Source: Okapia johnstoni
Taxonomy: Eukaryota > Chordata > Mammalia > Artiodactyla > Giraffidae
Direction: 5' to 3'
DNA: 64,000 nt
Assembly: GCA_024291935.2 (NCBI GenBank)
Contig: CM044312.1
Coordinates: forward strand, 50,536,001-50,600,000
Position numbers and translations under genes: made by a program. The notes beneath the pieces were generated by a model, which was not told the origin of the DNA, did not search any database, and saw nothing but the letters and a program-made list of their open reading frames with translations. Positions 28,823 through 39,264 of this stretch are shown here, in pieces (within the stretch, counting starts at the first letter, position 1; each line of letters opens with the position of its first letter).

Positions 28823-28835
28823 AAGAGTTCACAAA

Positions 28836-29164
28836 GGATTTTGAGGCAAGACAAGACTTTAAGAAACCAAGAACAGAAACTGATAGCACCGGATGCATGG
28901 TGACAAACAAGAAAGGAAGCCTAAGAAGAGGAATGTGTCAGTTACACAACAGAACACTAACACCGCTCAGGAAACTGCCTTGACAACTGCCAGGATTTTT
29001 ACAGTTCCACCAGCAGGGACACTTCCAGGTGGAAGCAAGGACGCTCAGCTGGTCACAACTTGACAAGAGGAGCATTAAAAGCATATATTTTTCAATGGAA
29101 ACTCTAATCTCACCAAGCACACTTCCAAAGGTCACTCAGCTTTTCACATAAACTGTCAAACTGA
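28836..29164. other. Unique sequence
   Basis: About 330 bp with nothing recognised. Confidence 0.4.
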
Positions 29165-29358
29165 GGGCTTCCCTGGTGGCTCAGAAGGTAAAGAATCTGC
29201 CTGCAATGCAGAAGATCCAGGTCCTATCCCTGTGTCAAGAAGATCCCCTGGAGAAGGAAATGGCTACCCACTCCAGTATCCTTGCCTGGAAAATCCCATG
29301 GCCAGCTACAGTCCATGGGGTCGCAAAGAGTCAGACATGACTGAGTGACTAACACTTT
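29165..29358 (+). mobile_element. Bov-tA SINE
   Basis: It runs from gggcttccctggtggctcag to gactgagtgactaacactttt. A small deletion after 'aaatcccatggcc' removes part of the Bov-A section. Confidence 0.95.
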
Positions 29359-29359
29359 T

Positions 29360-29590
29360 GACCTCTTTGAGCGCAGACTCCTGTTGGAGCAGTGCTGGGT
29401 GCTCCGTACGTGTCAGCTCACAGGACCCTGGGAAAGCCCTGCAAGGCAGGCCCCCTCCCCTCATGCTGCGTGACTGGGCCAAGCTTGCACAACCAGTGAG
29501 TGGCAAGGCAGGAGCCAGCCAAGGCTGAAGGGAACCCAAAGGCCATGCGCTCTCCCTTGCCCAGTGTGCTGCCCAGGAGAAAAAGCACTG
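29360..29590 (-). mobile_element. MIR SINE, antisense
   Basis: 'actgggccaagcttgcac', 'ccagtgagtggcaaggcagg' and 'acccaaaggccatgcgctc' resemble the antisense MIR tRNA-related half. Confidence 0.5.
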
Positions 29591-30228
29591 GCCACAACAC
29601 AAGAGTTCTCATGCCCTTGGAAGTTCAATTTCTCCTTGTAAATAAAGAAACTGGTGGGAGTCGTGGTAACTCTGTCCTGGCATTGCCACCCAGTCAGGCC
29701 CAAGCAGAAAGATAGACAGCCCCTCTCCTGGCTTATCTTTAGCTGAAACAACAAAACCCCTAAGCTCCCTTCCAATCCTGAAAGACTTTGCTTGCATTTA
29801 TAAAATAATTATGCGATATAATAAGCTCCTTGGTTGTGCGAAGCTAATCCTACGTCCATTTATGAAGAAAGCAGAAGTCATTTCTGTGAGCTCTGTTGCC
29901 TAAAGCCATTTTCTGTCCTTCATCCAGCCAGGCCCATTCCACTCCCGGCTCGTTCCCCCACCTCCTCCCACCCTGCCCTGGTCTCTGCTCACAGACAATG
30001 AGGGCCCACTGAGCATCGTGTGTTCCTGGGTTCTCTTCCAAGTATATCAGACATGGACTCAGACTCATGATGAAAGCAGGCCTTTGCCCCCTCAGAGGCA
30101 GGTCAGAGGAGAGAGCAGGGGATGGGGTATATACCCCAAGGTCAACTATCACTAAATAATCCCAAGAACACCTGGGTGTTCAGAACTCCTGCAGGAAACA
30201 CAACCCTAGTTTGCTGTCGGCCATACTA
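29591..30228. other. Unique sequence
   Basis: About 640 bp without a recognised repeat. It includes the AT-rich run ataaaataattatgcgat near 29800 and the 16-bp palindrome at 30123-30138. Overlapping open frames on the minus strand at 29461-30152 are not recognised. Confidence 0.45.
30123..30138. repeat. Perfect 16-bp palindrome
   Basis: tggggtatatacccca reads the same on both strands. Confidence 0.95.
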
Positions 30229-30373
30229 TTCAACCCCTGGGTCAGGAAGATCCCGTGAGTAGGAAATGGCAATACCCCAGTATTCTTGCCTGGAAAATTG
30301 CATGAACAGAGGAGTCTGACAGGCTGCAGTCTATGGGGTGGCAAAGAGTCAGACCTGACTGAGTACACACATT
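30229..30373 (+). mobile_element. Bov-tA SINE, 5'-truncated
   Basis: The copy starts at 'ttcaacccctgggtcagg' and continues to 'cagacctgactgagtacac', so most of the tRNA-derived head is lost. Confidence 0.88.
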
Positions 30374-30529
30374 CCATGTTTATGTATTTGGAATCTTCTT
30401 AGAACTCAGAGACGCAGCACTTGGCAAAAGTGAGCCAGTGGTACAGGAACATGGAAATGTATAACGTCTAGGAAGTCCTCTCATTGACGAATTCAAGAAA
30501 TATCTATTACAAGAGGCAGGGAGGCACAT

Positions 30530-30765
30530 TTATGCAGAACAAGGGCTCTGGAGTCCAAGAGATGAGTGGTCAAAGCCTGGCTGTCCTAATTACCAGCTGT
30601 GTGACCTTAGGCAGGTTAATGTCTCAAAGCTTCAGCTTCCTCAGGTGTAAATGGGTTTCCTGACAGTATCTCCCTCTAAAGACTGTTACGAAAACAAAAT
30701 GAGATAACTCATGTTAACAACATATTGTCACAATGCACAGCTCTTAAGAGGTCAAGAAATGATGG
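30530..30765 (+). mobile_element. MIR SINE, near full length
   Basis: 'agggctctggagtccaagag', 'taccagctgtgtgaccttaggcagg', 'tttcctgacagtatc' and 'aatgagataactcatg' follow MIR closely. Confidence 0.85.
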
Positions 30766-31461
30766 CTCTAATTTTTATCCAATGCATTGGCTGCCTTCTC
30801 TGTGCCAAGCACAATACTGTGTTGAGGCTGGGGAGATAACACACAGTGCCCCACCTCCAAGAAGCACTCAGTGGGAGAGACAGGTAAACAAATAATGATA
30901 ACCTTAGAGGTTCAATAACAGAAGTACAGAAGTTAGTGTTGTGTGCAGATCTAGAAGGAGGGGACTAACCTCCCTGAGAAAGTCAAGGAAGCCTCCGCAG
31001 AAGAGGTGACACTTGAACCTATAAAGGAGAAGTAGGAGTTAATAGATGAAAAACGAGTTCGGCATGTGCAAACGCCAAGAAGGGTTTATGAGTGTGGCGT
31101 GATTGGGAACGATTAGCAGGGATGCTGTATAAGATGGAGCAGAGGACAAAGATGAGGGCTTGGGAGCCAAGGGCCTTGTTGGCCAAGCTCAGGATTTTTT
31201 ATTTATTTCCTGTCTCTCCAAACAGTGTCAGTTCTATGGTAGTAGGGAGGGCCACCAGGGAGATGCAACAGTGGAAATGGAGAGGAGAGAATGGATTTCA
31301 CAGACATTTGCAAAGATGAATTGCCTCAACTCAATAAATAACTGAATAACTGAATATACTATATAGGTATGTTCAAGGGCTGGCTGTTAGTTGAAGTAAG
31401 ACATGTTGCCATGTAGAACAGGTTTGGGTGGCCCGGGTGAGGGTTTAAGAGATACTTAGTT

Positions 31462-31939
31462 GGACTTCCCTGGTGGTCCACTGGATGGGAATCTGCTTGC
31501 CAATGCAGGGGACCTATGTTCAATCCCTGGCCCAGGAAGACTCCACATACCGAGGGGCAACTAATCCCATATGCTACAACTAATGAGCCCATGTGCCACA
31601 ACAACTGAGCCCACATACCTACAGTCCATGCTCTGCAAGCAAGAGAAGCCTCCACAATGAGATTGCCATGAAGGAGTGCTAAGTCGTTTCAGTCGTGTCC
31701 AACTCTTTGTAACCCCATGGACTATAGTCCACCAGGCTCCTCTATCTATGGGATTCTCCAGGCAACAATACTGGTGTGGGTTGCCATGCCCTCCTCCAGG
31801 GGATTGTTCTGACCTAAGGATTGAACCCCATACACCGCAATTAGAGGGTAGCCCCCCACCCCGCAACTGGAGAAAGCCCACCCACAGCAACAAAGAACCA
31901 GCGGAGCCAAAAATAAATAAATAAATAAAAATTTTCAAA
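31462..31939 (+). mobile_element. CHR-2-type SINE interrupted by a Bov-A SINE
   Basis: The left part runs from ggacttccctggtggtccac to ctccacaatgaga. The right part resumes with tacaccgcaattagagggtag and ends in gccaaaaataaataaataaa. A perfect duplication, agatacttagtt, flanks the whole at 31450-31461 and 31940-31951. Confidence 0.95.
31676..31829 (-). mobile_element. Bov-tA SINE, truncated, antisense, inside the CHR SINE
   Basis: It runs from gtgctaagtcgtttcagtcg to taaggattgaacccc. The tRNA head is missing. It splits the CHR body between its 'aatgaga' and 'caccgcaa' positions. Confidence 0.93.
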
Positions 31940-32124
31940 AGATACTTAGTTAACATAGTATATGTTGCTTTTGAGGTCCCTGGAGGATGTATAAACAGAA
32001 TCAAATAACAATGGGACATATGGGTCTGCGGTTTGATATAGACAATGAGGGGCTCCATACAGAAACTATTGCAATGGGGAAGGTTCCCGAAGAAAAGAAT
32101 TCAGTACTGAAGGGAAGACCAAAT

Positions 32125-32455
32125 CCTCTTCAAATCAATGTCATAGTCATTGAATACCCAGAATGTGAAAATCAATGGACTAGAAATACTCATACGTACA
32201 AACCCGAATCTGGCCTTAAACAAGCTTAAAATCTAGCAGGGGAGTCAAGAGATAAACATATGGAGAATGAAAACAGCATGTAAAATTGAAACAACAGCTT
32301 GACTCAGCCCCAGAAGGGATTTCCCAGGACCTGGAAGAAAGTCTGCCCAGTGAACTACAAAGATACACTGCCAGATGACATAACAGAATGACAGGAGACC
32401 TCCAGAGGAGGTAAGCTCAGCAGAGACCCAGAAGGACAGCTGAGATTTACTACAG
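32125..32455 (-). mobile_element. L2 LINE fragment, antisense (second copy)
   Basis: 'gtcattgaatacccagaatg', 'agcttaaaatctagcagggg' and 'ggaggtaagctcagcagagaccc' restart the L2 antisense series from its beginning, so this is a separate copy from the one before. Confidence 0.45.
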
Positions 32456-32699
32456 CAAAATACAACCTCTGCAAATAACCACTACTACCTCTCATCAAAC
32501 AGACGTGCCAGGACGACCCACTGCTGCAGCAATACTCTCTGACCCAGATGCTGCAGCATCATTAACTTCTAATCACACCAATGGGCAAAACTGCACCAAT
32601 ACTTGGAGAACAAAACACCTGGAGAGAAAGACATTGTGAAAGCTTCCTTTTGTTTTCTGCATTGCACATGTGACGAACAGGCAGGAGATGTGCTGGGTG
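32456..32699. other. Unique sequence
   Basis: About 240 bp with nothing recognised. Confidence 0.35.
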
Positions 32700-33060
32700 G
32701 GAGCAGCAGCAAAGTTCTCTATGGTAGAGAAGAGAAGTATCTTCAGTCTTCAAATGTAGGAAGGGCTATCATACAGAAGAGGGATTGGACACAAGTCCTA
32801 AGGTGGATGGAAACACTTGGGAGTTAAACATTGCTTGAAACATTATAAAGCACGTATCTAATAGTCAAAGATATCTGGAAGAAAGCTGGCAGCCCTGGGG
32901 GATAACAAGTTCCCTTTCACCACTGGTTGTCCCAACAGGGTCTGGACAACCTCTTATCAGGGACGTTATGGAGCAGATTCCAATATGGCGCAGAAAATCC
33001 CTTCTAAGATACTAAGGTTCTATAGTTCTTAGGCAAAGAATCTAGATCAGGTGGTGCTTC
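32700..33060 (+). mobile_element. CR1/L3-type ancient LINE 3' UTR fragment
   Basis: 'cagaagagggattggacac', 'caacagggtctggacaacc', 'cttatcagggacgttatgg' and 'ataccaagg'-like 'actaaggttctatagttct' follow a widespread ancient LINE 3' sequence whose family I can only place near CR1/L3. Confidence 0.5.
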
Positions 33061-33195
33061 TAAATGCTTCAAAATATGCCTGCGAGAATCACCGATGGGT
33101 CTTTCCTTACAGCGGGTAAATGCAGGCCCTCAGAAGCAGGCATTTAACTGGACATTACAGGATCTGATCAATAATAAAGTCCTAGCCTTACTTGG

Positions 33196-33325
33196 TGGAG
33201 AAGGCAATGGCACCCCACTCCAGTACTCTTGCCTGGAAAATCCCACGGACGGAGGAGCCTGGTGGGCTGCCGTCTATGGGGTTGCACAGAGTCAGACACG
33301 ACTGAAGTGACTTAGCAGCAGCAGC
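33196..33325 (+). mobile_element. Bov-A2 monomer SINE
   Basis: It runs from ggagaaggcaatggcacccc to gacttagcagcagcagcag. Flanks agccttacttgg / agctttacttgg differ by one base. Like the copy at 25802, it lacks a tRNA head. Confidence 0.96.
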
Positions 33326-33337
33326 AGCTTTACTTGG

Positions 33338-34094
33338 ACTGTGGGAAATAGTACTCATGCCGTAAGCAAGGGTGTTCCCTTAGTGGTTCCATGGGATGTT
33401 GGGGGAAGGGAGAGAGGCCCCTTAAACACCCACTTAATACAAAGGCTGTTCACAGGTGTGGAAAGAGGACAAAAGATGCTCCAGACCAGTTTCTGGAAGC
33501 TGATCTTAAAGGGCCATCCAACCACACTGGTGACTATTTTTGTCAATTCTACTTTGGACTAATCTAAAACTTTTTAAGAAATAAGTGCCTTTCACAACCT
33601 CTATCTCATGTATCCACTCAACAGCCCATGAGATGATTTCAATTTTGCAGATTAAAAAAAAATCAAGGCACAAAAATAAGTCAATCATTCATTGTCTCTT
33701 AAGTATAGTGTAGTCACAGCTTCTGTGGGGGTGAGGTTCTAAAGTTAGCTCAGAAGACAAAAATCAAATGTGCTCAAGGATTGCCTTTGAAAATCTCTTA
33801 AATCAACTGAAAAGTAAAGTGTCGTTAGTCGACTTACACAATTCTAAACAGTGCCCGAGATAAATGCATGCAGTAATAGTCAAGTCAAATATAACGAATA
33901 TACACGCAAACTATAAATTCGGAGAATTTCAAACTACATAAGAGAAGAAATTAGGGTACATAGTTTTTATAAATCAAGTGCACATATGACACCACTCCAC
34001 CATCCACCCTGGGTATCAAATTCTATAGCTTTGTATCACGACAGATGAGCCACCCTAGGTCACCTGTCCTGGCAGAAGCTGAATAATGACTAAA
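33338..34094. other. Mostly unique sequence with a diverged antisense MIR
   Basis: 33590-33725 ('cccatgagatgatttcaattttgcag') is a weak antisense MIR. 33780-33960 is unassigned AT-rich sequence that still has several CpGs (cgttagtcgac, gcccgag, attcggag). No exon is evident. Confidence 0.4.
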
Positions 34095-34320
34095 CAGTTC
34101 CCATTTACTGGGCATCTCCTGACTGCTAAGCTCTGCTTTGAGTAATTTACTGAATCCTCTCTACCACCTAACTATGGAGCAGACACTGCTACTATCCTCA
34201 TTTTACAGGTGACACATCTGAGACTGAAAAGGAGCAGTGGCCCTGGGCCACACACATAGCCAGTAAGTAGCAGAGGTGGAGCCAAAGGTCTGTCTGACAA
34301 AAACACGGGCTCATAGGAGT
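34095..34320 (-). mobile_element. MIR SINE, antisense, near full length
   Basis: 'tgctaagctctgctttgagtaatttac', 'cctcattttacaggtgacac', 'gccagtaagtagcagaggtgg' and 'aaaggtctgtctgac' follow antisense MIR. Confidence 0.85.
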
Positions 34321-34495
34321 GATTCTCAAACCAGGTGTGTACCAGTATTACCTGGGGAGCAAGATGTCAAACCTGGGGTTTCCTAGATCCATCTCAGACC
34401 AATGGACTCAAAATCCTGGCTCCCTTCCCACTGGATTCTGATGTGGACAAACCACTGACCACATTTAGAGAAACCCTGCTGTAGGCTCTAACTTC
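34321..34495. mobile_element. MER5-type element
   Basis: 'gtgattctcaaaccagg', 'accagtattacctggggagc' and 'actggattctgatgtgg' with a right end near 'tagagaaaccctg' fit MER5A1. Confidence 0.7.
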
Positions 34496-34990
34496 CTGCT
34501 TAATACACTTTCTACTAAACCACACGTCCGTGCTATCTGCCCAGTGCTGTGAGGGCTATTAATAAAATGCTGGATGATGCTGACTGATAGTACATACCCA
34601 CATCCTCTTACCATGCCTCTCAAAGGCAATGTGCCCCGAGTCCTTCCACAAGCATATCCAGCCGCCTGGGGTCTGTTTTAATGACTCAGGGCAGAATAAA
34701 GCCCCTGAAGCTGTGAGAACTTTTCCTGCATGAAATCTGTTTCACGGTTAATCCAAATAACCTTTTTACTTAAAAAAATACCTCAAAGGCTGATTACAAG
34801 TTCGAGTTTGGCTGCAACACACTGCAAAGGCATTCGATCACGGACTCGCATTTCTGAATGGAAGCCTTCCACTCCTTTTGATTGAAAAGCCACATGATCC
34901 AGTGCCAGATGGTGACATTTGTACAAGTCAAGCTGGATTAAGTCAAGAGCTTTAGTGAAGCACGATGCAGATCAAGAAAATGATGGGGAT
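34496..34990. other. Unique sequence; possible conserved noncoding element
   Basis: About 500 bp with no repeat hit by eye. From about 34670 it is dense in transcription-factor-like sites: aatgactcagg (AP-1/MARE), ggttaatcc and ctggattaag (K50 homeodomain), ccttttgattg (TCF/LEF-like). It retains several CpGs. No open frame of note. Confidence 0.35.
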
Positions 34991-34992
34991 TA

Positions 34993-35033
34993 TACGCACG
35001 CACGCGCGCATACACACACACACACACACACAC
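34993..35033. repeat. (ACGC)n(CA)n microsatellite
   Basis: tacgcacgcacgcgcgcata is followed by about eleven CA units. Confidence 0.95.
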
Positions 35034-35324
35034 GGCTCATGATAAATTCTTCCAGCTGTGACAGCAGAGTTCCCATCAGCCTATTTCTCTCCCAGCCTCT
35101 GCAGTCCCCAGCCTCTCACAGCCGCATGTTCTTCCACATCCACCCTCCTGCAGCCCGCATGTCCACAGATGGGCAGACCTAGGTCTAAGGCAGACAATCC
35201 AGTCTAAGGCCCCAAAGACCCTCCTCCAACCCACCTCTGCCTGCACATTTGAAGCTGGGTTGGCCCACTCTAAGACAGCACAAGCAGCCTGAAGCTTCAG
35301 CTCAGGGAAAGGCACCATGATTCA
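35034..35324. other. Unique C-rich sequence
   Basis: About 290 bp with no recognised repeat. Confidence 0.4.
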
Positions 35325-36080
35325 CCCAGTTTCCCAGACCAGGCACCTAGTCATCCAATATCCTTCACTCCTTTTCCCTCAACTTCCACATGGAATCCAT
35401 CACCAACTCCCGTCAACTCTACCTGTAGTCTGTCTGCCTCTTTACATCACCACGCCCCTGCCAGGGTGACCCTAGTTTCTTGTTCTGGCCTCCATGCTCT
35501 CCCACGAGACTACTATAACAGTCTCCTAACTGCTCTCTGGCCTCAAGATTCTTCCCAGTCTTAAGGACTGCCCTTTCCAGTACCTAAGGATTGCTCTTTC
35601 CAGCACCAGCACAGAGGAGGTACCTGGCTCAGAGGGGGGTAATATGCACACTAAGCCATCAATTCTCTTGTAGTTCAGTTGGTAAAGAATCTGCCTGCAA
35701 TGCATGAGACCTATGTTCAATTCCTGGGTCAGAAGATCCCCTGGAGAAGGAAATGGCAACCCACTCCGATATTCTTGTCTAGAGAATCCCATGGACAGCA
35801 GAGCCTGATAGGCTACAGTCCATGGGGTCGCAAGAGTCGGACACAACTTAGAGACTAAACCACTACCACCAATTAAAATATTCATAGCCTCTTGCCCGTC
35901 ACCCACTCTCCATTCTCTACTCCACTTCCCTTAAACTTTCACAGCTTCCTCGTGCTGTTAAAACTAAGTACAAACTCTTCTGATTGCTTACAAAGGTTGA
36001 TCATAGTCATCTCTTCAAGTATATCATTTGTCACTTCCCTCATCCCACTCTACAGTCCAGCCAAAGTGAAATTCTTTTAG
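35325..36080 (+). mobile_element. L2 LINE fragment, split by a Bov-tA SINE
   Basis: 'tccttcactccttttccctc', 'ggaatccatcaccaactcccg', 'actactataacagtctcctaac' is L2 in sense. After the SINE, 'gttaaaactaagtacaaactc' continues it. Confidence 0.7.
35665..35866 (+). mobile_element. Bov-tA SINE
   Basis: It runs from ctcttgtagttcagttgg to cggacacaacttagagac. Flanks ccatcaatt / ccaccaatt differ by one base. It lies inside the L2 copy. Confidence 0.93.
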
Positions 36081-36339
36081 CTGAGGTCTCATCTGACTGA
36101 CTATATCAATCAGATTTCAGCCCCAGGTTGTAAAGAAACCCAATCAAAGGCTAACGGGTCCAGGGAGGACTCCATTTTTTATTTACTATACTCAAGGGTT
36201 ATGAGTACTTTAGGTATATTCCAATTATTCAGGATTGATGATCTAATCGTGTGATATACAGATCACCTGCATCCCCTCCTTTCTCCTACTCTTAGCAAAC
36301 TGCTCTCGTTTCAAAATTACAGCTAATATAAACAGATAA
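36081..36339. other. Unique sequence
   Basis: About 260 bp with nothing recognised. Confidence 0.35.
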
Positions 36340-37255
36340 TAAGCAATGTGTACCGAGCACATTTGCCAACTGGTTCTTCATTCATTCATCAGTAACTTTA
36401 CTGAGCATCTGCTAGGTGTCTGCCACTGCACACTATCCCAATAGTAAAGGGCAATCTGCAAAACAGGAACTGCCCCTTCCCTCGTGGAACAGAGAACCTA
36501 GTTGGAAAATAGGCTTCGAACAAGTTATACAATTAATTATTTGATGATGATTACTATAAAGAAGAACCAGGTGCAAGGAGAGCATAGTCTGGAGGGAAAA
36601 AGAAACAAGAAGACTTCTTTGGGAAACTGATGCATGAGCTGAGCCCCCCAAAATAAGCGGGAATTAAATCCATGGTGAGGACCAGCAGGGAAGAAGCATT
36701 CCAGGCAGAGGGAAGAGAGTTTGTAAAGCTCCATGTGGAAGGAAGATGAATGTGAGGAGGCCAGTGAGGCTGCAGCACAGAGGATGTGAGAGGACTTGAA
36801 TGCAGCGGGCAGGGTGAGAGCCCTCAGGCCCTGCAGGCCAGTGCTGCTCAGACTATTTCCAACATGTCCGAGACTGATACTTTTATAAAATATGATGAAA
36901 ATGGATTACTAGACAATTTAAAGACATAGACAACATAAGCTTAAATATTTTTACTCATCAGATTTAACAGACATAAAATGATTCTGCCAGTTACTATAAA
37001 AGCTTCTAAATACTTGCTTTCAATGTGTGTTCCTTCTCAGGGTTTACTAATAACAAGCAGGCAATTGTCCACAGGCCACACTTTAAGAGGCACGGCGGAT
37101 GGGAAGCCATGAAAGGGCTTTAAGCATGGGTAAAGTAAATCCAGAATCGTGTTTCAGAGATCACTCTGGCTGGAGTGTGGAGAATGTCTTTGGGGCAGGA
37201 GGGGCAACTGGGGCTCTTGCAGGCATCTTGGTGAGAGATGATATTCCTTAGAGGC
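36340..37255 (-). mobile_element. L2 LINE, antisense, split by a hAT element
   Basis: 'ttactgagcatctgctagg', 'gaagcattccaggcagaggg', 'gtgaggaggccagtgaggctgc', then after the break 'gatgggaagccatgaaagggc' and 'cagagatcactctggctgg' follow one L2 copy in order. Confidence 0.75.
36838..37093. mobile_element. hAT-type non-autonomous transposon, family unresolved
   Basis: The ends look like degraded hAT-Charlie inverted repeats: cagtgctgctcagact at the left and the reverse of cactttaagaggcac at the right. The interior is AT-rich and not MER5. It interrupts the L2 copy precisely, which supports an insertion. Confidence 0.5.
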
Positions 37256-37784
37256 AATGATATTTAACACTTGTAATAACCTACGAGGTAGTCATCAACA
37301 TTCATTATTAAGTGAGGTTTAAGGTCATCTCCAGAAGTAGAATTCACATTTCCCCAAACCTAGTAAATCCAGGCTCTCTGAAGCCTTATTTAAATGCAGT
37401 CCTTAGGGCCACCTTATTGGTGACCTTATAACAAAATCTTTATTGCTGCTTCTGTAAATAGCCTTTCTGTGCCATCTACAGCCTACTGGCCTTTACTGAA
37501 ACCCCTCAGTGATCCATCAGCATTACCCAGTCTTCCAGAGAACACAGCCTCCATTCTTCATGCAAATGCCTTGAAATGAAGGAAACCCCAGAGGGAGAAA
37601 GAGAATCTGAGTATAATGGGCTGTGCTTTTCACTATTTTCTCATCTCTCTTAAGCTGATGGATTTCCAAAAGGTCCTGATGACTTTTAAAAGGAGATGAT
37701 TGAGTTTACGTAACTGGGGAAGGAAAAGGTTGGGGGGGAGGGCGGGGCAAGAGGCAGCCCAGCTCAGGAGCAAAGGACTCTGCC
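37256..37784. other. Diverged MIR trace and unique sequence
   Basis: 37256-37385 ('acctacgaggtagtcatc ... aaggtcatctccagaagtag') is a weak antisense MIR. The rest is unassigned and includes a GC-box (gagggcggggcaag) near 37740. Confidence 0.4.
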
Positions 37785-37925
37785 TTTTTAGACGGAGGCA
37801 CCTGAGATCTGCCTCCACCATACAACTGCTGCTAGACCCAGTGCCCATCACTCAGCCTCTCAAAGCCTTGGTTTCCTTATCCACAACATGGAGCCAAAGA
37901 TCTCTGCTCTGGCTCATCTAAGGGT
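37785..37925 (+). mobile_element. MIR SINE fragment
   Basis: 'gagatctgcctccaccatac', 'tcactcagcctctcaaagcc' and 'ggtttccttatccacaac' fit MIR. Confidence 0.55.
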
Positions 37926-37934
37926 CTCATGTAA

Positions 37935-38360
37935 AGATGGTTACATTCAAACAAACATTTCTGTGGCACAAGCAATGTGACAAGCATTGAGTCGAACACT
38001 GAGTTTATAGACACAGGGCAACAATGTGCAAATAATAAAGCATGATGCTGCAGGGTGAATGCCCTACACAGACACACACACACTCTGTTGTCTACTCTGA
38101 GGTCAGGAGGACAGTGGGTCAGGGAACGCCTCCTGAGTGAGGCAGTGGTTGATCTTTGAAAGCAGGGAAAGGAATTTCCCAAGCAGAGAAGCCTAAGAAC
38201 ACTATCCTAGTGAGAGAGATCAGAACGATGCATGTGGAAACCACAGGAAGCTCACTACCAATAAAAATATATGAGAAAGGGGAAAGGAAATAAGACAGGA
38301 CAAGGACAGGGGAATCACCAAGGGCCTTGTGCACCAATGAAGCAGTGAGATGAAACTATA
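37935..38360 (-). mobile_element. L2 LINE fragment, antisense
   Basis: 'aaacatttctgtggcacaagc', 'caggagg..agtgggtcaggg', 'ctcctgagtgaggcagtgg' and 'caccaagggccttgtgcacc' follow antisense L2. Confidence 0.6.
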
Positions 38361-38732
38361 CAGAGCACGTGTGAAGATCTGGGCTGGACCAAACTCCGCA
38401 TTTGAACATGGGTCATTTTTGTCATTACTGTTATAGCTGAAACAACCAAAAAGGGATGGTGTGCACATGACACTCCTTCATGGAAACCTCTAGAAACAAC
38501 AGCGAGACTCTGTACATGTGAGGACAAAAGCAAGTGACATGTGGCTTGCTAATGTGATTTCATTTGTGCTGCCAGATCCAGGAAACTTGGGTTCTCTGTT
38601 CATTCATGAGAAGGTTAAAAAAAAAAAAAAAAACTTGGGTAGTCCTGGGTGGGAAAGAACAATTTTTCTCTATTCGGCCCTGAGAGAGCAAGGAAAAAAT
38701 GCTCGCCCTTCCTCCCAACTTTGTAAGTAGCC
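38361..38732. other. Unique sequence with an internal poly(A) run
   Basis: About 370 bp with nothing recognised apart from a run of about 18 A at 38616-38633. Confidence 0.4.
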
Positions 38733-39005
38733 AGTGGCTTCCCTAGTGGTTCAGTGGTAAAGAATCTGCCTGCCAATACAGGAGACAAGGGTTCGATCCC
38801 TGGTCCAGGAAGATACCACATTCTGCAAGGCAACTAAGCTCATGTGCCACAAGCATTAAGCCAGTGGTCTAGAGCCCGGGAACCACAACAAGAGAAGCCA
38901 CTGCTGTGAGAAGCCCACACACCATAACTAGAGAGTAGCCTCTGCTCACAGCAACTAAAGAAAAGCCCATGCAGCACTGAAGACCCAGGACCAACAAATA
39001 AAGAT
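38733..39005 (+). mobile_element. CHR-2-type SINE
   Basis: It runs from gtggcttccctagtggttcag through 'gttcgatccctggtccagg' and 'gagaagcccacacaccataac' to 'gaccaacaaataaagataattaaa'. Confidence 0.93.
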
Positions 39006-39188
39006 AATTAAATTTGTAAAATGTAGCCATAAAGCCCAAAAGCTTCCTTCAGTGATATCACCAAATTCCCAAAGAAATCAATAAATGTGATTTTTTTAGT
39101 CCAATGAGGAAGAGAGAGAGATTTTGACCTTTTTTTCTCTACTATTCCTCAAGGACAGTACCTGCTTAGGGAAATCCACTCAGAGTAG

Positions 39189-39192
39189 GTGA

Positions 39193-39243
<51 letters not shown>

Positions 39244-39264
39244 CGCGCGCGCGCGCGCGTGCGC
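39189..39264. repeat. (TG)n(CG)n alternating purine-pyrimidine tract
   Basis: A long TG run passes into about twelve uninterrupted CG units (about 39235-39259), then cgtgcgc. It joins directly to the 3' end of the Bov-tA copy on its right, whose natural tail is similar. Confidence 0.97.

Larger units (their letters stand above)
30770..32120 (-). mobile_element. L2 LINE, antisense, split by a CHR SINE
   Basis: 30770-31340 ('tctgtgccaagcacaatactg', 'gaagaggtgacacttgaacc', 'gagccaagggccttgttggcc') follows the antisense L2 series in order. After the CHR insertion, 31952-32120 ('gggacatatgggtctgcgg') continues deeper into L2. The reverse-coding frame is lost. Confidence 0.65.

Noticed and set aside
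31561..32058. A 165-codon minus-strand open frame
   Set aside because: It is the reverse strand of a CHR SINE with a nested Bov-A SINE.
34993..35033. Tandem CA/ACGC units as a possible CRISPR-like array
   Set aside because: They are plain microsatellites with no spacers, and the genome is mammalian.
37735..37750. GC box (gggcggggc)
   Set aside because: A lone Sp1-type site without a CpG island is not evidence for a promoter.
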